A stretch of 64,000 nt of DNA, taken from contig CAAGLY010000017.1 in NCBI GenBank assembly GCA_900770925.1, forward strand, positions 1-64,000. The letters run 5' to 3'. Position 1 is the first letter of the stretch. Each line of letters begins with the position of its first letter. Below, in pieces: positions 55,026 to 62,989 of the stretch. The notes under the pieces were generated by a model. That model worked only from the letters and a program-made list of their open reading frames with translations, had not been told where the DNA came from and did not search any database. The stretch comes from Bacilli bacterium. GTDB lineage: Bacteria; Bacillota_I; Bacilli_A; RFN20; CAG-288. Made by a program: the position numbers and the translations under genes.

Positions 55026-56039
55026 TTACTTCAGATCAGCAAAGAGCTTAACATTATCGAAGGAAGGCTTCCTCTTTCCTTCTTCGATGGCATGGATAAT
55101 CTCAACCACCTTTTCGTTATAAGGAGTAGGGACACCTTTCTTCTTTCCGTATAGGACAACGCTTCCGTTGATGCTATCGACTTCTGTTTTCTTTCCTTTT
55201 TCAAGATCCTGAAGCCTGCTTGCCTTTAAGGCAGCGTGCTTCTTGATACAAAGAGGAATAAGGATAAAGGAAATCTTTCTCTTGATTGCATTGTGGTAGT
55301 CAAGGAGCTTAACGACATCCTTGCCCTGAATCGGTTCAATCCGGATATCGTTTGCCTTGCAGACATCGATACATTCCTTGATGATTCTCTGTACGCAGAG
55401 ACGGGAATCCTTTCTCTTAGAGGCTTCTCCGAAAGTAGAGCCGGTTACGGCTGACCTGCCGGAAAAGGCTGCGTTGATCAATAGTTTCGAGAAGCGCCTT
55501 CCGATAAAGTTCGATTCGAGAACAACCGGACACCTTTTCTCTAAGACAGACTTGGCACGGAGGAGTCTCTCATCCTCTTTTCCGCTGAGTCTTCCTAAAG
55601 AGAAGGACCTACTATCTTCTTCACTGGTTAATTCGGAAACTCCGTTTCCTTTTAGGGTTGCTCCCCAGGCAACAGCACAACCCATGGTATGTTCTTCACC
55701 GATGATTTCAGAGATTCCAAGTTCCGGTAGTCCGTTCTGCCTTGTACAGATATCGCCGTTTTCTTCCAGATGGTCTTTCAGGAAAAGGACAACGTTTTTG
55801 TTATCGAGCTGTTTCGTCCTAAGAAAAATAAGATCGTATTTTCCCTGCCTTTCCTCAGGATAATAGGCTTTGACTTTAACTAGGAAGTCAGCATTTCCCG
55901 TGATGTGGGCACCATTCTTCTTGAGTCCTTCTACGTGGTTCTTGTTGCGGGAGAATAAATCGACATCAACTCCGTTCTTGGTCAGATAAGCACCAAGTAC
56001 GGTTCCAAGGGAACCAGCTCCGTAAATCGCAATTCTCAT
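55026..56039 (-). CDS. panE: 2-dehydropantoate 2-reductase family protein
   Basis: NADPH-dependent ketopantoate reductase of the ApbA/PanE family, 337 residues from ATG 56039 (MRIAIYGAGSLG). A much longer frame reaching 56447 is low-complexity read-through of the opposite-strand region and is rejected. The nucleotide-binding motif is GAGSLGTVLGAYL, followed by FLMTKQLDN and CTMQNGLPE, both Met as AGG, and a catalytic Lys region NAAFSG. No other pantothenate gene is nearby, so a different keto-acid substrate is possible. Confidence 0.85.
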   Translation of the reverse strand: MRIAIYGAGSLGTVLGAYLTKNGVDVDLFSRNKNHVEGLKKNGAHITGNADFLVKVKAYYPEERQGKYDLIFLRTKQLDNKNVVLFLKDHLEENGDICTRQNGLPELGISEIIGEEHTMGCAVAWGATLKGNGVSELTSEEDSRSFSLGRLSGKEDERLLRAKSVLEKRCPVVLESNFIGRRFSKLLINAAFSGRSAVTGSTFGEASKRKDSRLCVQRIIKECIDVCKANDIRIEPIQGKDVVKLLDYHNAIKRKISFILIPLCIKKHAALKASRLQDLEKGKKTEVDSINGSVVLYGKKKGVPTPYNEKVVEIIHAIEEGKRKPSFDNVKLFADLK

Positions 56040-56162
56040 TTTCTTTATCCTCTTTTCAACCGATATTACTACTAAGGAAAAGAAAAACAAAGAAAAAACG
56101 GATAGAATTTGCTTCTCTTCTTCCTGTTCGGTAAAATAAATCAAAAAAAGGGGGGTACATCT

Positions 56163-56477
56163 ATGGATAAAGGTCAGCGCAAGAAGCATTATGGATTCGG
56201 TATAGCTGGCGGAATTGTCTCTGTACTTCTTTCTTTTGGCGGAGTTTCTCTTTTCATTCTCTATCTTTTTGCTGCTGCTATTGCTGCTGCCGGGGCATCC
56301 GGATACGAAGAAGGAAGTGAAAGCTATAGGGAAGCAAGGGAACTTTCTAGCCGGTATTCTAATCTTAGTATTCTTTTCCTTGTTCTTGGCATCCTGCTTT
56401 TTATTGCCGGTGTTGTTCTTATTGTTGTCTTTTCGGTTAAGCTTCATCAGTATAAGAATACTCCTATTTCTGAATGA
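56163..56477 (+). CDS. Small two-TM membrane protein
   Basis: 104 residues from ATG 56163, after AAGGGGGG. Two hydrophobic segments (about 14-40 and 68-92) flank an acidic loop EEGSESYREARELSSRYS. Divergent from panE. The same layout (basic start, TM, loop with Ser/Glu/Arg, TM) recurs in the gene at 56809, so they may be distant paralogues. No known family. Confidence 0.6.
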   Translation: MDKGQRKKHYGFGIAGGIVSVLLSFGGVSLFILYLFAAAIAAAGASGYEEGSESYREARELSSRYSNLSILFLVLGILLFIAGVVLIVVFSVKLHQYKNTPISE

Positions 56478-56808
56478 GCGCTTTTTAATAAGAAGGCCTG
56501 TTTTCGATTGGCTGGCGTAGCCCAGATTTTTGGTATAAAGACAAACTGGATTGATTGATCAATGCAAGGCGTTTGGCTGTGTGGAAAAGCAATATGAAAA
56601 GATTCTTTTTGCCTTAATCGATTGCCTTCCTGATTTTGGCTTTTTGTCTTTTACGAATGATAAATATTATTCTCTTGCCTATAGTGGACAGGAAATAACT
56701 GAACCATTGTGCCGTAAACTATTTGAGCTATTCGTTCATTGATGGCTGATTCTCCTTGCAAATTAATTGACAGAAGCATAAAATCCTTTTTGGAAAAGAG
56801 GGCAAGGA
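56478..56808. other. Intergenic with doubtful 63-codon frame
   Basis: A plus-strand frame at 56551-56742 starts with TTG and reads with reasonable composition, but it lacks a ribosome binding site and any family resemblance. It could be a decayed gene. No repeat or RNA is seen. Confidence 0.35.
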
Positions 56809-57111
56809 ATGATGAATGAGAAACAGAAAAGGAAAGCACAGCTCTTTGGAGGTCTTTCCTTAATTGGCGTTTCCGGATTGGGATATCTGCTTTCCTTTAT
56901 TTTCATATCCTTCTATGGATCTGAAGACGATGGCATTATTGCCAGAAGCAGGGCAAACGAAAGTGAGCGAATCAGCGATTCCATTTCCCGTCACTACTTC
57001 AGGGGAGTAAGCGAATTCCTGATTATCTTTTCTTCCGTTCTCCTGTTTATCGGTATTATTCTTGTTTTGATCCGTCTAGCCAATGACTTCAAAAATAAGA
57101 AAGCCGATTAA
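56809..57111 (+). CDS. Small two-TM membrane protein
   Basis: 100 residues; basic N-terminus, a hydrophobic segment about 13-35, a Ser/Glu/Arg loop, and a second hydrophobic segment about 68-90 (FLIIFSSVLLFIGIILVLI). Topology matches the neighbour at 56163. Preceded by AAGGA. Function unknown. Confidence 0.6.
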   Translation: MMNEKQKRKAQLFGGLSLIGVSGLGYLLSFIFISFYGSEDDGIIARSRANESERISDSISRHYFRGVSEFLIIFSSVLLFIGIILVLIRLANDFKNKKAD

Positions 57112-57160
57112 TATCAGCGTTAGGAAAGGGGTATAAGCCTCTTTTTCTCTTTGCTTCCGT

Positions 57161-57166
57161 TATAAT
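57161..57166 (+). promoter_or_regulatory. -10 box of guanine deaminase
   Basis: TATAAT 27 bases upstream of ATG 57193. No convincing -35. Confidence 0.5.
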
Positions 57167-57192
57167 AGTAAGGAAAGCAGATATTAAAAGAC

Positions 57193-58470
57193 ATGAACAC
57201 AGAAACATCATTCCTCATCAAAGGCAACCTCCTTTACAGCGGCAGCAATCTTGAACTCCTCACGAGAAAATCTTCCTATCTCCTTGTTTTAGAAGGAAAA
57301 ATCAAAGGGATAAGGGATAAAATACCGGAACTCTATTCGTCTCTCCCTGTCTATGACAGGGGAGACTCTTTAGTCAGGCCTGGATTCTCCGATCTCCATG
57401 TCCATGCCAGCCAGTATCCATACCGCGGAATCGGCGAAGACTATGAACTACTCGAATGGCTGAAGAAATATGCCTTCCCGGAAGAAAAGAAATATAAGAA
57501 CCTTGAATACGCAAAGCATGCCTACTCTAAGTTTGTCGATGACTTAAAGCATTCCTTTACTACCCATGCCTCTATTTTTGCCACCATCCATAAAGATTCT
57601 ACTCTTGAATTAAGGAGACAGCTTGAAGAAGCAAAGATTCCCTGCTATGTCGGCTTAGTCAATAGGAACCGTGAATCCCCATTAGATTATAGGGAGAAGG
57701 ATACAAAGACTGCCCTTAAGGAGACCGAAGAGTTTATTGTCGAAGCGAGTAAATTCAAATCCGAAAAGCCGATTATCACTCCTCGCTTTACTCCCTCTGT
57801 CACCAAAGACTTAAGGGAAGGACTCGGAAAGCTGAGAGACAAATACAATGTTGCTGTCCAGTCCCACTTGGATGAGAACCCAAGCGAAGTTGCCTGGGTG
57901 AAAGAACTTGAACCGGAATGCGAGAACTATAGTGAGACCTATAACCGTTATCATAGGTTCGGCAAAAACTATAAATGCATCAGGGCACATTGCATCTACA
58001 ATAATGAAAAAGAAATTCAGATGCTAAAAGACAATGGTGTGTTTGTTGCCCATTGCCCGGAAAGCAACCTTAATGTGGCTTCCGGTATTGCTCCTATCCG
58101 TAAGTATTTAGAAAAAGGAATCAAGGTCGGACTTGGCAGTGATGTTGCCGGCGGTTCTTCCCTGTCCTTATTGAAAGCAGGATGCTTAGCCAGGCAGGTC
58201 TCGAAGAGGTATTGGCGCTATATCGATAACACTTGTAAGCCTCTTCAGACCAGCGATGTCTTTGCCAGGGCGACTCTTGTCGGAGGCTCTTTCTTCGGAA
58301 AATGCGGATCCTTCCTTGAAGGATACGATGCCGATATCATCGTCATCGATGATTCCAGTTTAGATACAGGTGTCGAATTCACACTTGAGGAACGCCTTGA
58401 ACGACTCTTCTATCTTGGCCTCCGCAGCAGGAGGAAGGCAAAGTTCATTAAAGGAGAACGGATTCTCTAG
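57193..58470 (+). CDS. guaD: Guanine deaminase
   Basis: Deaminates guanine to xanthine; 425 residues, amidohydrolase fold. Metal ligands are in PGFSDLHVHASQY (His-x-His) near residue 65, SHLDENPSEV, RAHCIYNN and LGSDVAGGSS (Asp). The LVNMNRESP segment has its Met as AGG and Arg as CGT. The C-terminal GYDADIIVIDD is the usual amidohydrolase ending. Monocistronic purine salvage gene. Confidence 0.94.
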   Translation: MNTETSFLIKGNLLYSGSNLELLTRKSSYLLVLEGKIKGIRDKIPELYSSLPVYDRGDSLVRPGFSDLHVHASQYPYRGIGEDYELLEWLKKYAFPEEKKYKNLEYAKHAYSKFVDDLKHSFTTHASIFATIHKDSTLELRRQLEEAKIPCYVGLVNRNRESPLDYREKDTKTALKETEEFIVEASKFKSEKPIITPRFTPSVTKDLREGLGKLRDKYNVAVQSHLDENPSEVAWVKELEPECENYSETYNRYHRFGKNYKCIRAHCIYNNEKEIQMLKDNGVFVAHCPESNLNVASGIAPIRKYLEKGIKVGLGSDVAGGSSLSLLKAGCLARQVSKRYWRYIDNTCKPLQTSDVFARATLVGGSFFGKCGSFLEGYDADIIVIDDSSLDTGVEFTLEERLERLFYLGLRSRRKAKFIKGERIL

Positions 58471-58609
58471 AAGTTTATTTTCTTTATCTTTGAAATGTTC
58501 TTGTTATGGGAATACACACAAGTTTTAAAACTGCTTTTTCTTTTTCAGTCCCACTGCTTTCTCTGGTGACTAATGGATTGGAATCCGGACAAAGAAAGTC
58601 TTCTCTCAG

Positions 58610-59163
58610 TTAGCGTTCTTTGATTTTCCAATAGCCTTTACGATTCGTTCCGATTCTCTCGATAAAACCGTTGTCCCGGAGGAAAGCGATATTCTTCCGG
58701 ATGGCAGAGACGCTGATATTCAGTTTTCCGGAAAGCTCGGCGCCGTTGATTTCACTTTGCTGGGCAAGTAAATCAAGAATCCGGTTCTGGGTTTCCGTCA
58801 GAATTTGTTTGGCTTTGCTAGCCTCTGCTGCTAAAGCCCAGGCGGGCTTGAAAGCAAAGTAAATCGTGACAGTGATGACATTTTCGGAGACCTTGATTGC
58901 CTCCAATCCGGCTTTTGGACCGTCAAGAACGGAAATGATCGGAATAATAGAAGGTTTAACGTTAAAAGATATGGCCTGAGATATTTCTCTCAGCGCATGA
59001 TCTCCGACTTGCTGACCGCAGACAACACCATTGTTTTTGACACCAAAATAAAGGGGCCTTTTTTGTGCTTGTTCAGCTTAGACACAAGGGAACGAACACC
59101 TTCTTTGAGTTCACTAGTCGACTCTTTGAACTCGACTAGTTCAGTTTTGCACCTGAGTTTCAT
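58610..59163 (-). pseudogene. Decayed AlbA_2/AAA_4-type regulator
   Basis: Remnant of a protein that normally has about 450-500 residues. From ATG 59163 (good AAGAAAGG) the frame reads the start of an AlbA_2 domain: TELVEFKESTSELKEGVRSLVSKLNKHKKG. Near 59048-59058 it shifts -1 in an A6G2C4 stretch, then continues PLYFGVKNNGVVCGQQVGD and ALREISQAI, also AlbA_2. The central domain is missing, and the end (58610-58850) is a C-terminal winged helix (ILDLLAQQSEINGAEL). Frameshift plus internal deletion show it is no longer functional. Such genes are often accessory or defence-related. Confidence 0.8.
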
Positions 59164-59412
59164 GGAATTTGCCTTTCTTATCGAAATTATTGCATCAGAA
59201 CAGACATAGTAAATCAACGAATTGTGTAACAGCCATGTAAAAAAACCAAAAGCGCCCCCCTCACTTTCAACTTCACTAATATCAAAAGGACTCATTAAAT
59301 AACGCTTTTTTCACTCATCTCTTCTAATTGATACAGGGAGTCTAAGAAAAAGTGTATTTGACTCTTGATATTGCTTTCATTCCTAAAGGAGAAGCAATAA
59401 GGAAAATAGTTG

Positions 59413-59440
59413 TTGACATTCTTAGGGATAGTCTTATACT
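59413..59440 (+). promoter_or_regulatory. Promoter of potABCD
   Basis: TTGACA at 59413-59418, 16-base spacer, TATACT at 59435-59440. The best sigma-A-type promoter in the window. Confidence 0.8.
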
Positions 59441-59479
59441 TTAAGGCGCAACAAAATACATAGCGAGAATTAAACATTT

Positions 59480-61336
59480 ATGGCACGAAAAATCCTGGAG
59501 TTGCGTGGGATAAGAAAGGCTTACGGCGATAACGTAATCCTTGATGATTTCAACCTCTCCGTGAACGAGAACGAATTCGTGACGTTTCTAGGGCCTTCCG
59601 GTTGCGGTAAGACCACGACTTTACGTATCATTGGCGGCTTTGAGTCTAGGCAGGCGGGTCAGGTTCTGCTTGACGGAGTGGATATCTCCTCCTTACCGGC
59701 CCATAAGCGTCCGATTAATACGGTCTTCCAGAAATACGCCCTGTTTCCCAACAGGAATGTCTTCGACAATATTGCCTTCGGACTCCGGAACAATGTCTAT
59801 TCCAATGTCTACGACATCGGAACTAGGAACAGGAGGCAGGAAAACAATATTTCCGAAGAGGATATCGATGCATTAAGGAAAAAACTTTCCCATATCGATA
59901 AGCCTAAGGCTGTTAAGGCTTATGTAACCGAACTCTTTGAAAAAGAATCCATTGCCTATAAGGCAAGGCACCTCTTAGAAGAGAAGGAAAAAGAGCTGAA
60001 ACATAAGCGGTATGGAGAAATCAGCGAGAAAAGGAAAGAAATCCTTGCTCCCCTATCCATTGATTTAGATACTTTTTCCTTCTCATCTGAGAGGAAATAT
60101 AAGTCAGTCAAGGAATCCCTGTTTGAATCCTTGAAGAAAGACGATAGGTATGCAAAGAGGATAGAGCGCCTTAATTCCCGTTCCTTTAAGGAAGACGTCA
60201 TCAAAAGCGAAGTCCTTAAGGCATTAAAGCTTGTTAATCTTGAAGGTTTTGAGGAACGCGATATTTCTTCCCTGTCCGGCGGACAGAGGCAGCGTATCGC
60301 TATTGCCCGTGCTATTGTCAATAAACCTCGTATCCTTTTATTAGATGAACCGTTATCCGCCCTTGATCTCAAATTGAGAAAAGCCAGGCGTCTTGAACTC
60401 CGGGAAAGGCAGAGAAAGTTAGGCATCACCTTTATTTTTGTTACCCATGACCAGGAAGAGGCTAGGGTCAGGAGTGATACCATTGTTGTCAGGAACGGCG
60501 GAAAGATCCAGCAGATGGGACGTCCGGAAGATATCTATAATTCACCGGTCAATAAGTTCGTGGCCTCCTTCGTCGGTGCTGCCAATATTTTCCGCGGTGT
60601 CTATTCTTCCTCTGAACGTCTGACTAGGCTAAATAAAACCTTTAAGGTGCCTTCCTTAGACTTTGTCCCTGGCGATCCGCTCTATGTTATTGTTGAAAAG
60701 AAGGATATTGATATCTGCACGGAGGGAAACAGCAAATTCTCTGGAGAAGTTAAAAGTGTTACTTTTGACAGCAACAAGTATTTCCTTACAGTTCAGGTTG
60801 GAAATAATAGGATTTCTGTTGAAACGGATGATAAGTATTCTATCGGACAGCAGATCTTTAGGACGGTGGCCCCGAACAACATCTATTGTGAGAGCATCAA
60901 AGAGGATAAGCATACTCTTCTTCAGAACTATGAAGACGGAAATATCTTTGAAGGCAACTACCTCGGAAACCAGAAAGTCAGTTTCCTCGGTGCTGTCTTT
61001 AATACTTATGTGACGACTTTCCTTCCGGGAGAGGTCGTCGATGCCGTCATCCGTCCCGAGGATTTTGATTTAGTCATCGATAATCCGGAATCGGCAATTC
61101 TCTGCGGAAAGGTCATCAAGAGTGCCTTTACCGGTGTCTTCTTTACTCTCTGGGTTGATATTCAGGGTATTGTTCTTACGGTTCAGGATTACCAGAATGT
61201 TGCTGTCGGAGATAGGCTCGGTCTAAAGGTCGACTCCTATGAAATCCATAGGAGGAAGGTTGAAGATGCTGACCAACCCAAGGAAATTCAGGAAATCCGG
61301 GCTAAGGCCAAGGAAGAGGCAAGCAAGTTAGCATAA
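59480..61336 (+). CDS. potA: Spermidine/putrescine transporter ATPase with large insertion
   Basis: 618 residues versus about 360 in most bacteria. Walker A GPSGCGKTTT (38-47), then Q-loop; normal PotA continues to the signature, but here about 135 residues (105-240), Lys/Glu-rich and helical, are inserted before LSGGQMQR. Mycoplasma PotA is known to carry such an insertion. After DEPLSALD and VTHDQEE come two C-terminal TOBE-like regions, which adds further length. AGG encodes Met in FPNMNVFDN, ELREMQRKLG, EEAMVMSD and VVMNGG, with true Arg as CGT/CGG. The stop overlaps the potB start. Confidence 0.93.
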   Translation: MARKILELRGIRKAYGDNVILDDFNLSVNENEFVTFLGPSGCGKTTTLRIIGGFESRQAGQVLLDGVDISSLPAHKRPINTVFQKYALFPNRNVFDNIAFGLRNNVYSNVYDIGTRNRRQENNISEEDIDALRKKLSHIDKPKAVKAYVTELFEKESIAYKARHLLEEKEKELKHKRYGEISEKRKEILAPLSIDLDTFSFSSERKYKSVKESLFESLKKDDRYAKRIERLNSRSFKEDVIKSEVLKALKLVNLEGFEERDISSLSGGQRQRIAIARAIVNKPRILLLDEPLSALDLKLRKARRLELRERQRKLGITFIFVTHDQEEARVRSDTIVVRNGGKIQQMGRPEDIYNSPVNKFVASFVGAANIFRGVYSSSERLTRLNKTFKVPSLDFVPGDPLYVIVEKKDIDICTEGNSKFSGEVKSVTFDSNKYFLTVQVGNNRISVETDDKYSIGQQIFRTVAPNNIYCESIKEDKHTLLQNYEDGNIFEGNYLGNQKVSFLGAVFNTYVTTFLPGEVVDAVIRPEDFDLVIDNPESAILCGKVIKSAFTGVFFTLWVDIQGIVLTVQDYQNVAVGDRLGLKVDSYEIHRRKVEDADQPKEIQEIRAKAKEEASKLA

Positions 61337-62139
61337 TGAAACGATTCAAAGGCTTAGCCATTCCTTATGCCATTTGGCTTCTCTTTCTCTTCTTTGTTCC
61401 TAGGTTTGTCAGGTTTGTCCTCAGTTTCAGGAATGCTAACGGCAGGGACTTCTCTTCTGCTGTTGGTTCATTAGAGAACTATTCCCGTCTTAATGATCCT
61501 TCTATCTATAAAGCGGTTCTTAATTCCTTAGTCGTGGCCATAGAGACAGTGGCTCTTTGTTTCCTGTTTGGTTATCCGACTGCTTACTTTATTTCCTTCT
61601 CGAAAAGGAAACATAAGAGGCTATTCCTGCTTCTGTTGATTTTGCCAAGGTGGTCAAACTCTAGGCTTCGGTTCGTTTCCTGGCTGAGATTATTCTCTAC
61701 AGATGCCTTTAAGGCACTGAACCTATTGGGAACGAATCAGGCTGTCGTCCTTGTCTCTGTCACTACTTATCTTCCCTTTAGGATCTTTCCAATCTATACA
61801 GTTTTAGAGAAGAGGGATCGCTCATTGATTGAGGCTAGCCGTGATTTAGGTGTTAATCCCATAAAGACCTTCTTTAAGGTTACCCTTCCTCTTTCAAGGA
61901 AAGGCGTCTATTCCGGAATTCTGATGGTTTTCCTTCCTGCGGCAACGGAGTTTGCTATCTCACAGACCGTCGGACAGGGAAAAGTTCGGTTGATCGGTAA
62001 CCTGATCCAGTCCGTCTTTGAAAAGAATAACTTCGGGTTCGGATCTCTGCTTTCGATTCTTCTTTCCATCATCATTATTGCCAGGATCTTTTTATTCAAT
62101 AAGCTCGGTAAAAGCGGGGAGGTGAAGAAAAATGCTTGA
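61336..62139 (+). CDS. potB: Spermidine/putrescine permease PotB
   Basis: Membrane subunit, 267 residues with six helices. Read with AGG as Met it gives ILPMWSNSMLRFVSWLRLFS, the conserved PotB segment (LPxWxxxLLRxYAW), in which the Arg is CGG. The ATPase-contact loop is EASRDLGVNPIKTFFKVTLP. Overlaps potC by eight bases. Confidence 0.93.
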   Translation: MKRFKGLAIPYAIWLLFLFFVPRFVRFVLSFRNANGRDFSSAVGSLENYSRLNDPSIYKAVLNSLVVAIETVALCFLFGYPTAYFISFSKRKHKRLFLLLLILPRWSNSRLRFVSWLRLFSTDAFKALNLLGTNQAVVLVSVTTYLPFRIFPIYTVLEKRDRSLIEASRDLGVNPIKTFFKVTLPLSRKGVYSGILMVFLPAATEFAISQTVGQGKVRLIGNLIQSVFEKNNFGFGSLLSILLSIIIIARIFLFNKLGKSGEVKKNA

Positions 62140-62989
62140 AAAGAAAAGCTTTCTCTCTTCTCTCTTCGCTGCGTTCAAAGTCTTCTTTGTTGTCCTTGTT
62201 TTCTCCTTTAGGTATGTTCCGATCGGCATTATCATCTACCAGTCCTTCAATGCTTCGGCAAACTCTATGACTCCTCTTCTCTTTGGAGGCTTCACGCTGA
62301 ATAACTACAAGGCAATCTTCACGGACCGGCAGCTCTATGTATCCATATTGGATTCCCTGCTTGTTGCCTTCTGGACAACCCTGATTGCTACTGTCTTTGG
62401 CCTTTTTGCCTGCATCGGCATTCATGCCTTGGATAAAAAAGCGCGGAAAGCCATGGATTTCCTGAATGAGATCCCGATGCTCTCTTCTGATATTGTCGTC
62501 GGTATCTCAAGGAGGATCATCTTCTCCTTATTGCGTCCTGTTTTCCCAAAGATCTTCGGCTTTGCTTCTAGGCTGATCGCCCATGTCTTCTTCACTGTCC
62601 CTTATGTGATCAGGATGGTCTTACCTAAGCTTGACCAGAGCGATGAGAGCCTCTTTGAGGCAGCCATTGATCTTGGCTGCCCTCCGGTTAAGAGCCTGTT
62701 CAAGGTCATCATCCCCTCTCTGACTACCGCAATCCTCAGGGGTGCCTTGATTGCCTTTACTCTATCCATTGATGACTTTGTCATCTCGTTCTATACTCAG
62801 GGGAACGGATTCACGAACTTCTCGAACTATGTCTATTCTAGCTACACGAAGAAGAACTTCTCTGCCGGAAGCTATGCCTTTAATGCTCTGTTAACCTTTG
62901 TCACTCTTCTCCTGGTTCTGATTATCTCTCTCCGCTCCAACAAGAAGAAAGAGAAGAATAATGTCCTGAAGAGGCAGAAAAGCAAATGA
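62132..62989 (+). CDS. potC: Spermidine/putrescine permease PotC
   Basis: 285 residues, six helices: FRYVPIGIIIYQSFNAS near the N-terminus (AGG in FMYVP), EIPMLSSDIVVGIS, and the contact loop EAAIDLGCPPVKSLFKVIIPS. C-terminus is basic (KKKEKNNVLKRQKSK). Overlaps potD by ATGA. Confidence 0.93.
   Translation: MLEKKSFLSSLFAAFKVFFVVLVFSFRYVPIGIIIYQSFNASANSMTPLLFGGFTLNNYKAIFTDRQLYVSILDSLLVAFWTTLIATVFGLFACIGIHALDKKARKAMDFLNEIPMLSSDIVVGISRRIIFSLLRPVFPKIFGFASRLIAHVFFTVPYVIRMVLPKLDQSDESLFEAAIDLGCPPVKSLFKVIIPSLTTAILRGALIAFTLSIDDFVISFYTQGNGFTNFSNYVYSSYTKKNFSAGSYAFNALLTFVTLLLVLIISLRSNKKKEKNNVLKRQKSK

Noticed and set aside
55026..56447. 473-residue version of the PanE-like protein
   Set aside because: The extra 136 residues are low-complexity Lys/Asn-rich read-through across the divergent small gene; the family start MRIAIYGAGSLG is at 56039.
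59110..59142. Inverted repeat containing ACTAGTCGA near the AlbA_2 remnant
   Set aside because: It falls in the coding sequence for the conserved ELVEFKESTSEL region and is best explained by codons, not a regulatory site.
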